Assembly (NCBI RefSeq): GCF_018588945.1 | Contig: NZ_JAFIWA010000001.1 | Location: forward strand, 496,001 to 560,000 | Direction of reading: 5' to 3' | DNA length: 64,000 nucleotides | Source: Microbacterium flavescens | GTDB lineage: Bacteria > Actinomycetota > Actinomycetes > Actinomycetales > Microbacteriaceae | Shown: positions 10,517 to 20,950 of the stretch, piece by piece | Layout: each line of letters starts with the position of its first letter | How positions within the stretch are numbered: position 1 is the first letter of the stretch | Made by a program: the position numbers and the translations under genes | The notes under the pieces: model-generated | Databases searched by the model: none | Told to the model about the DNA's origin: nothing | Seen by the model: the letters and a program-made list of their open reading frames with translations, nothing else

Positions 10517-12001
10517 ATGGGGCGCATGACGACCGAGTCGCCCGCCACCGCCGCCGTCCGCACGCTCGACTTCGAGGTCGCCGACCTCGCCCTGGCCGAA
10601 GCGGGCCGCCACCAGCTGCGCCTCGCCGAGAACGAGATGCCCGGCCTGATGGCCCTGCGCGAGGAATACGGTCCGCGGCAGCCGCTCGCCGGAGCCCGCA
10701 TCGCCGGCTCGCTCCACATGACGGTGCAGACCGCTGTTCTCATCGAGACCCTGGTGGCCCTCGGCGCCCAGGTCCGCTGGGCGAGCTGCAACATCTTCTC
10801 CACCCAGGACGAAGCGGCAGCGGCCGTCGTGGTCGGCCCGGCCGGCACCGTCGACGCCCCCGCGGGCGTTCCGGTGTTCGCCTGGAAGGGCGAGACCCTC
10901 CAGGAGTACTGGCGTCTGGCGGACCGCATCTTCGACTGGACCGCGGAGGGCTTCGACGGACCGAACCTGATCCTCGACGACGGCGGCGACGCGACACTGC
11001 TGGTGCACAAGGGCGTCGAGTTCGAGAGCGCGGGCGCTGTTCCGGATGCCTCGGCCGGCGACTCCGAGGAGTATCGCATCGTGCTCGACACCCTGCGGGC
11101 GAGCCTGGCGGCCGATCCGCAGCGCTTCACGCGCATGGCCGGAGGCCTGATCGGCGTGACCGAGGAGACCACCACCGGCGTCCACCGCCTGTACGAACTC
11201 GCCGCCGCCGGGCGGCTGCTCTTCCCCGCCATCAACGTCAACGACTCGGTGACCAAGTCCAAGTTCGACAACACCTACGGCATCCGGCACTCTCTGCCCG
11301 ATGGGCTCAATCGTGCGACCGACGTGCTCATCGGCGGCAAGGTCGCCTTCGTCGCGGGCTACGGCGACGTGGGCAAGGGCGCGGCGGAGGCGCTGCGGGG
11401 TCAGGGCGCGCGCGTGGTCGTCGGCGAGGTGGATCCGATCTGCGCGCTGCAGGCGGCGATGGACGGCTTCCAGGTCGCCCGGCTCGAGTCCGTCCTGGGT
11501 GACGTGGACATCGTGGTCACCGGCACCGGAAACACGCGTGTGGTCACGCCCGAGCACATCCTGGGGCTCAAGCATCTCGCGATCGTCGCGAACGTCGGCC
11601 ACTTCGACGACGAGATCGACATGGCGGGCCTCGCCGCGATCCCGGATGCCGAGCGCATCGAGATCAAGCCGCAGGTGCACGAGTGGCGCCTGCCCAACGG
11701 CCGCAGTGTCCTCGTCCTGAGCGAGGGCCGCCTCATGAACCTCGGCAACGCCACCGGGCATCCGTCCTTCGTGATGAGCGCGTCGTTCACCAACCAGGTG
11801 CTGGCCCAGCTCGAGCTGTACTCGCGACCGGAGGAGTACCCGATCGGCGTCCACACCCTGCCCAAGACCCTCGACGAGAAGGTGGCACGGCTGCACCTCG
11901 ACGCGCTCGGCGTGGAGCTGACCACGCTCACACCCGAGCAGGCCGCGTACATCGGCGTTCCGGTCGAGGGTCCGTACAAGCTCGACCACTACCGGTACTG
12001 A
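10517..12001 (+). CDS. ahcY: S-adenosylhomocysteine hydrolase
   Basis: Splits S-adenosylhomocysteine to homocysteine and adenosine in the methyl cycle. 494 codons; an in-frame ATG at 10526 (MTTESPA) is an equally possible start, three codons in. Visible signatures are [13 protein letters not shown], the catalytic region [16 protein letters not shown], the NAD-binding [13 protein letters not shown], and the C-terminal LDHYRY ending used to complete the neighbouring active site. The length includes the actinobacterial insert relative to short bacterial forms. The stop is four bases from the convergent RDD gene. Confidence 0.97.
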   Translation: MGRMTTESPATAAVRTLDFEVADLALAEAGRHQLRLAENEMPGLMALREEYGPRQPLAGARIAGSLHMTVQTAVLIETLVALGAQVRWASCNIFSTQDEAAAAVVVGPAGTVDAPAGVPVFAWKGETLQEYWRLADRIFDWTAEGFDGPNLILDDGGDATLLVHKGVEFESAGAVPDASAGDSEEYRIVLDTLRASLAADPQRFTRMAGGLIGVTEETTTGVHRLYELAAAGRLLFPAINVNDSVTKSKFDNTYGIRHSLPDGLNRATDVLIGGKVAFVAGYGDVGKGAAEALRGQGARVVVGEVDPICALQAAMDGFQVARLESVLGDVDIVVTGTGNTRVVTPEHILGLKHLAIVANVGHFDDEIDMAGLAAIPDAERIEIKPQVHEWRLPNGRSVLVLSEGRLMNLGNATGHPSFVMSASFTNQVLAQLELYSRPEEYPIGVHTLPKTLDEKVARLHLDALGVELTTLTPEQAAYIGVPVEGPYKLDHYRY

Positions 12002-12005
12002 CGCC

Positions 12006-12851
12006 TCAGCGCGCGGGGAAGCCCCGCGGTGCGTCGGGCGTCGAGCCCGTGAGGGCCGCCACGCGCTCGCTCTCGAGCTCGAGGGCGCGCAGCTCGCGCC
12101 GGCGCCGGAGGGCGACGATGCCGATGATGAGCGTCTCGGGCTCGACCGCCGGCACAGGCGACACGTACTCGGCCGCCTCGGCGGCAAGGGATGCCGCCAC
12201 CCGCGCCCGCGCGGACGGCTCCATGCTGCGCGCCGACTGGGCGAACTGCGCGAGCCGCCGCGCGAGGCGCTCCGGCAGCCGGGCCACGTCCGCCATCTCG
12301 GCCCACGCCGTGAGCGGAGGCGGGATGTCCACCGGTGCCGCAGGCAGGCGCGGCGTGCGGGTGCGCTCCGAGTAGGTTCCGGCCATCAGATCCCCCAGGC
12401 GCTGGGAGCGCGGGGCGAAGGCGCCGACGAGCGCGGCTACGGCGCCGAACGTGAACCACAGCTCGAAGACGCCGATGAGCGCGCGGATCAGCGCGTGGCG
12501 GAACCCGGCCGCGCCGCCGTCGCTGCGAACGATGCGGCCGCCGACGGCGAGCTTGCCGAGACTCCGGCCGCGCGAGGTCGTCTCGACCGCGGTCGGCACG
12601 ACGACGGTGACCACCACGATGATGGCGATGGTCAGGATCGGCGCCACGTCGGGAGGGAGGGCGCCCAGGCCGTCGAGCCAGTTGATGAGGAGCACGAAGA
12701 GCAGCAGCAGTCCGACGCCGATCAGCATGTCGATCAGCACGCCGAGGGCACGGAGGAAGTACCCGATCGGCTGCACGTCCAGGGCGACCGCTTCGCCCGT
12801 GAGCACCTCGTCCTGGTGGATGTCGATGATCGTCGGGTGGACGTCGGTCAT
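12006..12851 (-). CDS. RDD family membrane protein
   Basis: 281 residues from ATG 12851 (MTDVHPTIIDIHQDEV); an in-frame ATG 12 codons upstream would overlap the divergent gene and is less likely. Two hydrophobic segments, about residues 30-60 and 70-95, precede the Arg/Asp residues of an RDD domain (RSLGKLAVGGRIVRSDGG). The C-terminal half is soluble and Ala/Arg/Glu-rich. RDD proteins sit beside SpoIIM-like, MoxR and DUF58 genes in actinobacteria (compare Rv3695). The molecular role is unknown. Confidence 0.85.
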   Translation of the reverse strand: MTDVHPTIIDIHQDEVLTGEAVALDVQPIGYFLRALGVLIDMLIGVGLLLLFVLLINWLDGLGALPPDVAPILTIAIIVVVTVVVPTAVETTSRGRSLGKLAVGGRIVRSDGGAAGFRHALIRALIGVFELWFTFGAVAALVGAFAPRSQRLGDLMAGTYSERTRTPRLPAAPVDIPPPLTAWAEMADVARLPERLARRLAQFAQSARSMEPSARARVAASLAAEAAEYVSPVPAVEPETLIIGIVALRRRRELRALELESERVAALTGSTPDAPRGFPAR

Positions 12852-12867
12852 GGGTACAGTGAAGCAC

Positions 12868-13863
12868 ATGGATCTCGACGCCCTCACCGCTGCGAGGCGG
12901 GCGGAATGGGCGCGTCTGGACGAGCTGAGCCGGGCTCGCCGGCTGTCGGGGGCCGAGATCGACGAGCTCGTCGACCGCTACCGCGCGGCATCCGCCGATC
13001 TGGCCGACGCGAAGACGTCGGCGGGGCGCAGCATCCAGGCCGATCACATCTCGACCATGCTGGCGCGGGCGCGCCTGCGCCTCACCGGTGCGCCGGAGAA
13101 CGTGCTGCGGCAGATCCCTCGCTTCTTCGCGCTCCAGCTGCCGGCGGCCCTCTACCGCGTCCGGTGGGTGACGCTGGTGATCGCCCTGGCGTTCGTCCTC
13201 GTCGGCACGATCGTCGCCTTCTGGGTCTCGGGCGACCCCGCGCTCGTCGCCTCGCTCGGCAGCCGGCTGGAGCTCGAGCGCTATGCCGAGGGCGAGTTCA
13301 CCGACTACTACAGCGAGAAGCATCCGGCGACGTTCGCGGGCACGGTGTGGACCAACAACGCCTGGCTCGCCGTGCAGTGCGTGATCTTCGGCGTCACGGG
13401 CTTCTGGCCCGTCATGGTGCTGGTGTCGAACGCGGTCAGCGTCGGCACGGCCGCCGCCGTCATGCTCGCGTTCGACCGCGGCGACGTCTTCCTGCTGTAC
13501 ATCCTTCCCCACGGCCTCCTCGAGCTGACGTGCCTGTTCGTCGCCGCAGCCGCGGGCCTCGGCATCTTCTGGGCGTGGGTCGCGCCCGGACGCCGCACGC
13601 GCGGCGAGGCGCTGGCGGCAGCGGGTCGCTCGCTCGCGACGATCGCGATCGGCCTCGTGGTGTGGCTCGCGATCGCCGGCCTCATCGAGGGCTTCGTGAC
13701 GGCGCAGCCCTGGCCGTGGCCGGTGAAGATCGGGATCGGCGCGGTGGCCCTGGGCCTGTTCGTCGTCTACATGATCGTCATCGGCGGACGCGCCTTCCGC
13801 CGAGGCGAGACCGGCGATCTCACCGAGTACGAGGCGGGAACCCCCACGCTCGTCGCGGGATGA
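12868..13863 (+). CDS. SpoIIM-like (stage II sporulation protein M family) membrane protein
   Basis: 331 residues from ATG 12868. A soluble helical N-terminus (about 1-95) precedes five or six membrane segments, the first near residues 98-118. The NAWLAVQCVIFGVTGFWP and LPHGLLELTCLFVAAAAG segments are typical of the family; GHGxxE-like motifs (here LPHGLLE) are its signature. The name comes from spore formers. In actinobacteria the gene partners RDD, MoxR and DUF58 genes and has no known sporulation role. It is divergent from the RDD gene with a 16-base gap. Confidence 0.85.
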   Translation: MDLDALTAARRAEWARLDELSRARRLSGAEIDELVDRYRAASADLADAKTSAGRSIQADHISTMLARARLRLTGAPENVLRQIPRFFALQLPAALYRVRWVTLVIALAFVLVGTIVAFWVSGDPALVASLGSRLELERYAEGEFTDYYSEKHPATFAGTVWTNNAWLAVQCVIFGVTGFWPVMVLVSNAVSVGTAAAVMLAFDRGDVFLLYILPHGLLELTCLFVAAAAGLGIFWAWVAPGRRTRGEALAAAGRSLATIAIGLVVWLAIAGLIEGFVTAQPWPWPVKIGIGAVALGLFVVYMIVIGGRAFRRGETGDLTEYEAGTPTLVAG

Positions 13864-13873
13864 GGCATTCGCT

Positions 13874-13898
13874 CGTCTTTTGAACGCATCAAAAGACG
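13874..13898. promoter_or_regulatory. Perfect inverted repeat, probable FurA operator
   Basis: CGTCTTTTGA (13874-13883) and its exact complement TCAAAAGACG (13889-13898) flank a 5-base centre, 13 bases before the furA ATG. A -10-like TAGGGT at 13900-13905 lies directly downstream, so the operator overlaps the promoter. With that -10 the transcript would begin at or next to ATG 13912, so furA may be leaderless, as reported for mycobacterial furA. The position makes it a better operator than a terminator for the upstream gene. Confidence 0.7.
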
Positions 13899-13911
13899 AT
13901 AGGGTGGAGTC

Positions 13912-14352
13912 ATGACCTCGCTCCCCTCCACCGCGCACGACGCGGGGGAGCGGATCCGCTCCGCAGGACTGCGGGTGACCGACTCCCGCCGTGCCGTGCT
14001 CGACGCCCTCCGGGAGCGCCCCCATGCGAGCGCCGACGAGCTGTTCGCGCTCGTCGCGGTGACGGTGCCCCACACGAGCCTGCAGTCGGTCTACAACGCC
14101 CTCAGCGACTTCGTCGACGCCGGACTCGTGCGCCGCATCGAGCCGGCGGGGCGCCCGGGCCTCTTCGAGCTGCGCGTGGACGACAACCACCACCACCTCG
14201 TCTGCACCGAGTGCGGCGCCGTCGAGGATGTCGACTGCGCAGTCGGTCCCGCACCGTGCCTCACGCCCTCCGACGCCCGCGGGTACGCCGTGAGCGTGGC
14301 CGAGGTGACGTTCTGGGGTGTCTGCCCGGCCTGCGCCGCGGCATCCCGCTGA
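13912..14352 (+). CDS. furA: Fur-family metalloregulator, FurA/CatR type
   Basis: 146 residues. A winged-helix domain (about 12-85) precedes a metal-binding dimerisation domain with HHH at 93-95 and the structural zinc pairs Cys98/Cys101 and Cys138/Cys141. Placement 33 bases upstream of katG is the classic FurA-KatG arrangement: a peroxide- and metal-sensing repressor of itself and the catalase-peroxidase. The perfect inverted repeat just before the gene is the likely binding site. Confidence 0.92.
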   Translation: MTSLPSTAHDAGERIRSAGLRVTDSRRAVLDALRERPHASADELFALVAVTVPHTSLQSVYNALSDFVDAGLVRRIEPAGRPGLFELRVDDNHHHLVCTECGAVEDVDCAVGPAPCLTPSDARGYAVSVAEVTFWGVCPACAAASR

Positions 14353-16695
<2,343 letters not shown>

Positions 16696-16714
16696 CCCTC
16701 CCGCCAGAGCGACG

Positions 16715-16746
16715 AAGCGGCCCGCCCCCACGGGGGCGGGCCGCTT
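16715..16746 (+). terminator. Terminator after katG
   Basis: Perfect 15-base arms, 16715-16729 and 16732-16746, around a 2-base centre, beginning 20 bases after the katG stop and ending 18 bases before the convergent luxR stop. The hairpin is symmetric (AAGCGG...CCGCTT) and could stop both transcripts, although there is no long T tract. Confidence 0.8.
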
Positions 16747-16764
16747 CCGCGTTCCGCGCGGTCG

Positions 16765-19620
16765 CTACTCGCCAGCGGGGTCGTCGAGGAGGCTCCCCGC
16801 GCGAACGGCGGCCTCGGTGCGCGACGACACCTCGAGCTTGCGCAGCAGAGCGGTCACATGGACGCTCGCGGTCTTCGGGCTCATGTAGAGCCGCGCGCCG
16901 ATCTGCCGATTCGTGAGGCCCTCGCGCAGCAGGAGCAGCACGTCGCGCTCACGCGGGGTGAGGAGGCCGCCCCGCGAGCCCCCGCCGGTCAGGCGTGCCT
17001 GCAGCTCGCGCGCGCGCCGGACGTCGCGCGCGGCTCCGATGCTCCGGGCGACGCCCAGTGCTCGCTCGGCGGCCGCTCGCGCGGGTGCGCGCTCGCCGTC
17101 GGCCGCGAGCGCTGCCGCATGGTGCAGGATCACCGGTGCGAGCATCCAGCGATGCACCGAGGCGTGGTCCGCGGCGTCGACCGCACGCGACCAGTTATCG
17201 GCCGTCGGCGCGGCGTACGCGTCGGTCACGGCGCGCCAGCGTGCCGTGCGCGGAGTCGGCGGCATGATCGCGAGCGCCTCGTGTGCGAGGCCGACGGCCT
17301 CGTCGACGCGGGCGCCGGCAGCACGCCGTGCGGCGGCGATCTCGCACGCCGCGAACAGCGGGTACATCGCCTCGGAGGCGGGGAAGTCGTTCGAGAGGTC
17401 GTCGGAGAGAGGCCGCAGCTCGTCCCACGCGACGTCCTGCTCGCCGCGTGCGACCGCCAGTTCGGCGCGGGCGATCCGGAGCCCGCGCGTCTCCTCCTCG
17501 CTGAGCTCGGGGTGGCGCACGAGATCGGCATGCACGTCGAGCAGCGAGGCCGCGTGGTCGAGCCGGTCGGCGAGCACCTCGAGGCGGACGAGCTGACGCA
17601 GTCCGTAGGCGGCGAAGTCGAGGGCCGGTGCCAGACCGAGCGTGCGCTCTGCGAACGGGCGGGCGTCGTCGAGCGCTCCGACGGCGGCCAGCGAATCGGC
17701 GAGATTCCCGCTGATGAGAGTTCCCCAGGTGCGTCCGTGCTGCAGCTCCTCGGCTCGAGCGACACCGTTGCGACCGAGCTCGGCCGCCTCGGCGAACCGA
17801 CCCACGCGATGCAGCCCGTCCACGGTGTTGAGCGTCAGACGGAGCTCCGCTTCGGGCGAGACGAACGAAGTCGACCGCACGAAGTCGCGCAGGTCGAGGG
17901 GGACCCGCTCGTCGCCCGCCTCGATCGCGTCGACGGCGAGCGACGAGCGCACATAGGCCTCGAGATCGCTGTCGCCGAGCTGGGCGGCGAAGGCCCGCGC
18001 CCGCGCGGCGTGCGCCGCGCCATCGGCGAACGCCTCGGACGGGAGACCGCCGAGGTTGCCGTGGACCCGCGCCCTCGCCGCGATCGCAGCCGCATCCTCG
18101 AAGGCCGCGAGCAGGTCGAGGGCTTCGAGTCCGGCGGCGATCGTCTCGGTGACGCGCCCGCTCGAGACGGCCTGCGAGTGCGTCAGCAGCAGGAGCTCCC
18201 CGCGTCCGCGTGCGTCATCGGGGCCGAGGAGCGACTCCGCGATGTCGAGAAGCGGGCGGATGCGCGACGTGAGACCGCCCCGATCGGCGGCCTCGGCGGC
18301 GGCGATGACAGCGCGTGCGCGCGTCAGGCCGCTGCGCGCGTCGGCGTCCGGCACGAGCGGCCAGAGCTCGACGAGCCGTTCCAGGATCGCCGACTGCGCG
18401 CGGAACCCGAAGGTCGCGCGGGCGTCGTCCAGCGCCGCGAGGTAGGCGTCGAAGGCCAGAGCCGGCTCGTGCGCGGCGAGCCAGTGCCGTGCGGCCTCGC
18501 TCGCCACCGAAGGATCGGCCGCGAAGTCGAGGCGCTTCGCATACGCGGCGTGCAGCCGGTCCTTCTCGCCGGGGAGGATCTCGTCGGCGACGGCCTCGCG
18601 GCTCAGGGCATGGCGGAATCGGTAGGCCTCGTCGGCGACCGTGATGATCCCGCCGGACGCCGCCTCGCGCAGTGCGTCCTCGAAAGCGTCGCCGGGGATC
18701 CCCAGCTCGTCGGCCACGCCGGCGAGCACGCGGTGATCGATGCTCTCGCCGATGGCGAGGACGCGCAGCACGCGCTTGGTGCCTTCGCTCATGCGGTCGT
18801 ACCGTGCGAGCACCACGTCGCGGAGCGAGTCGGCCAGCTGACCGTCGGCGAGGCCGAGCAGCTCTTCGATGAAGAAGGGGATGCCGTCGCTGCGCTCGAT
18901 GAGGCGGTCCAGCTCCCGGGCCTCGGCCATGCGTCCGCGACCTTCGACGGCCATCTGCGCCACGGCATCGCGGGGGAGCGGCGTGAGCTCGATGCGAGTG
19001 GCGAGGCGACCGCGGTCCACGTCGTGAAGGAACCCGCGCAGCGGATGCCCGCGTGGCACGTCGTCGGTCCGGTAGGTCAGGATCAGGAAGCGACGTCCTG
19101 ACGTGCGGTAGCGGAGGATCGCACCGAGCAGGCCGAGGGTCGAGGTGTCGACCCAATGCAGATCCTCGATGACGACGACGAGAGGACGCGTCGCCGACAG
19201 CTCCTCGAAGACGAGGTCGACGGCCTCGTGGACTCGCGCGGGGGAGAGATCGGGTTCGAGGCCGGCCCCGAGCCCGACGGGCAGGAGGCCGGCGAGGGTC
19301 CGGGCGACCGGGGCGATCGCGGCATCCCACTCCTCGGCGCCGACCGCGGCGGGCAGCTGCCGCAGGATCTGGCGAATCGGGACGAAGGGCGCGATGTCCT
19401 GTGACTCGTAGCAGGAGCCGACGGTCACGACGGCTGCGTCGCCGATCGTCGACAGGAAGTCCGTGACCAGCCGCGACTTGCCGATCCCCGCTTCGCCGCT
19501 GACGACCACGGCGCGTTGACCGCCGGCGGACAGCGCGAAGGCCTCGGCGAGGCGCTGCATCTCGGCATCCCGTCCGACCAGGCTCGTCCGCGCGGGGGAT
19601 TCCATACTCGATAGTGGCAC
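16765..19620 (-). CDS. LuxR-family transcriptional regulator with N-terminal AAA+ ATPase (LAL type)
   Basis: 951 residues, usual for large ATP-binding LuxR regulators. Walker A GEAGIGKS is at 42-49, a Walker B-like VVVIEDLHW segment follows near 155, a long helical repeat region spans about 350-870, and a C-terminal LuxR helix-turn-helix begins LTPRERDVLLLLREG near 888. The GTG at 19620 is preferred because GGAAGG lies six bases upstream; an internal ATG at 19605 has no such site. It is 32 bases behind a small gene and probably in its transcript. The signal and regulon are unknown. Confidence 0.9.
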   Translation of the reverse strand: MPLSSMESPARTSLVGRDAEMQRLAEAFALSAGGQRAVVVSGEAGIGKSRLVTDFLSTIGDAAVVTVGSCYESQDIAPFVPIRQILRQLPAAVGAEEWDAAIAPVARTLAGLLPVGLGAGLEPDLSPARVHEAVDLVFEELSATRPLVVVIEDLHWVDTSTLGLLGAILRYRTSGRRFLILTYRTDDVPRGHPLRGFLHDVDRGRLATRIELTPLPRDAVAQMAVEGRGRMAEARELDRLIERSDGIPFFIEELLGLADGQLADSLRDVVLARYDRMSEGTKRVLRVLAIGESIDHRVLAGVADELGIPGDAFEDALREAASGGIITVADEAYRFRHALSREAVADEILPGEKDRLHAAYAKRLDFAADPSVASEAARHWLAAHEPALAFDAYLAALDDARATFGFRAQSAILERLVELWPLVPDADARSGLTRARAVIAAAEAADRGGLTSRIRPLLDIAESLLGPDDARGRGELLLLTHSQAVSSGRVTETIAAGLEALDLLAAFEDAAAIAARARVHGNLGGLPSEAFADGAAHAARARAFAAQLGDSDLEAYVRSSLAVDAIEAGDERVPLDLRDFVRSTSFVSPEAELRLTLNTVDGLHRVGRFAEAAELGRNGVARAEELQHGRTWGTLISGNLADSLAAVGALDDARPFAERTLGLAPALDFAAYGLRQLVRLEVLADRLDHAASLLDVHADLVRHPELSEEETRGLRIARAELAVARGEQDVAWDELRPLSDDLSNDFPASEAMYPLFAACEIAAARRAAGARVDEAVGLAHEALAIMPPTPRTARWRAVTDAYAAPTADNWSRAVDAADHASVHRWMLAPVILHHAAALAADGERAPARAAAERALGVARSIGAARDVRRARELQARLTGGGSRGGLLTPRERDVLLLLREGLTNRQIGARLYMSPKTASVHVTALLRKLEVSSRTEAAVRAGSLLDDPAGE

Positions 19621-19652
19621 GTCGACCTTCCGCGGGAGGAGGGCGAGGGAGC

Positions 19653-19838
19653 TCAGGCCGTCTGCAGGCGGGTCCGCAGCCGGCGCAGCGCGCCGCGGAC
19701 GAAGAGGCGGGCGGTGGCGGGAGCGGTGCTCCGGTCTGCGGCGGCGCGCTCATCGCTCCGGCGACGCAGCTCGGCCATGGCGGCGACCTCGCGCTCCTGC
19801 TGGCGGGCCATCGTCTCGAAGTAGAAGGTCGTGTTCAT
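19653..19838 (-). CDS. 61-residue basic small protein preceding luxR
   Basis: ATG 19838 has a good AGGAG ribosome binding site seven bases upstream, which supports it as a real gene. The product starts MNTTFYFETMARQQEREVAA, then is Arg/Ala/Glu-rich and likely helical (about 10-35 and 45-60), with pI clearly basic and no membrane segment. It precedes luxR on the same strand. CCTAAGG-type boxes lie 58 to 150 bases upstream. I do not recognise a family. Confidence 0.6.
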   Translation of the reverse strand: MNTTFYFETMARQQEREVAAMAELRRRSDERAAADRSTAPATARLFVRGALRRLRTRLQTA

Positions 19839-19895
19839 GATGTGCTCCTGAGGTGGGGCCGGTGTCCGGCGGGGTTCGATGACACAGACATTCCT

Positions 19896-19988
19896 CTCTA
19901 AGGAGCACCCCGCGGATCGGCACTGTGCCCAGGTTCCAGCGGCTCCGGGGCCTTAGGCGTCGCACCCGGCCGCAGTCCGCCTAAGGCG
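19896..19988. promoter_or_regulatory. Three CCTAAGG/CCTTAGG boxes upstream of the small gene-luxR unit
   Basis: CTCTAAGGAG at 19896-19905, GCCTTAGGCG at 19950-19959 and the palindrome CGCCTAAGGCG at 19978-19988. The last two are exact inverted copies of one another over ten bases, spaced 18 apart. The arrangement suggests a regulator-binding cluster, plausibly for the adjacent LuxR protein. Confidence 0.5.
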
Positions 19989-20005
19989 CCGGCGGGCGCA
20001 CACGA

Positions 20006-20041
20006 CGAAGCGGCCCGTCCCTCCCGGGACGAGCCGCTTCG
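20006..20041 (-). terminator. Terminator after aqpZ
   Basis: CGAAGCGGC at 20006-20014 pairs with GCCGCTTCG at 20033-20041, with mostly paired bases inside and an apex of about four bases. It lies 15 bases beyond the aqpZ stop on the minus strand. The outer arms resemble those of the katG terminator. Confidence 0.7.
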
Positions 20042-20056
20042 GCGTTGGTGCGAGGG

Positions 20057-20854
20057 TTACTTGACGCGCGCCTCCGCCGGGGCGGGCGGCACGGACCCCT
20101 TCGACTCGAACAGCGCGCGATGCAGGAATCCTGCGAGCAGGCCGCCGACGAGCGGGAACACGATGAACACCCACAGCTGGCCAAGGGCCGCCGGCCCGCC
20201 ATAGATCGCCGTGGCGATCGAGCGCGCCGGGTTGACCGACGTGTTGTCGATCGGGATCGACGCCAGGTGGATGAAGGTGAGCGTGAGGCCGATCGCCAGA
20301 CCCGCGAACCCGGCGGTTCCGCGCTGGGGGTGCGTCACGCCGAGGATCACCATCAGGAAGACCGCGGTGAACAGGATCTCGGCGATGATCGCCGCACCGA
20401 GGCCGAAGCCGCCGGGCGAGTGCTCGCCGAAGCCGTTGCTCGCGAAGCCGCCGTCCTGCGCGGTGGTCAGCCAGTCGGCGGGGCCGAAGATGCCGATGAG
20501 CACGATGAGCGTCGTGGCCAGCGCGCCGCCGACGATCTGCGCGATGAGATAGCCCGGGGTGTCCTTCCACGGGAAGCGTCCCGCGGCGGCGAGCCCGAAG
20601 GTGACGGCCGGGTTGAAGTGCCCGCCCGAGATCGGTCCCCAGGTGTAGATGCCGGCGAGCAGCGTCAGGCCGAAGGCCAGCGAGACGCCGATGAAGCCGA
20701 TGCCGAGCGATGAGCCGTTCGACCCGGTGCCGAAGTCGGACGCGAACAGGGCCGCGCCGATCGAGCCGAAGACGAGCAGGAACGTTCCGAGAGCCTCCGC
20801 GACGAGTTTGTTCGCGGTGCTGGGCGTGCTGAGCGTGGTGGTGGTGTCAGGCAT
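20057..20854 (-). CDS. aqpZ: Aquaporin Z-like water channel
   Basis: Major intrinsic protein family channel, 265 residues, six membrane helices plus two re-entrant loops. The two pore motifs are NPA at 81-83 (SGGHFNPAVTFG) and NPA within NPARS at 208-212. The Arg after the second NPA is the selectivity-filter arginine. The spacing and lack of the glycerol-facilitator Asp after the second NPA favour a water channel. A GGAAAGGGG ribosome binding site precedes ATG 20854. Confidence 0.93.
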   Translation of the reverse strand: MPDTTTTLSTPSTANKLVAEALGTFLLVFGSIGAALFASDFGTGSNGSSLGIGFIGVSLAFGLTLLAGIYTWGPISGGHFNPAVTFGLAAAGRFPWKDTPGYLIAQIVGGALATTLIVLIGIFGPADWLTTAQDGGFASNGFGEHSPGGFGLGAAIIAEILFTAVFLMVILGVTHPQRGTAGFAGLAIGLTLTFIHLASIPIDNTSVNPARSIATAIYGGPAALGQLWVFIVFPLVGGLLAGFLHRALFESKGSVPPAPAEARVK

Positions 20855-20950
20855 GGACGGACCCCTTTCCTCGTCGCGAGGGTACCGCCACTGTCAGGTG
20901 ATTCCCAGGAACCGACGGCGGAGTGTCCGTAGGTGACGAAAACGTCCGGA

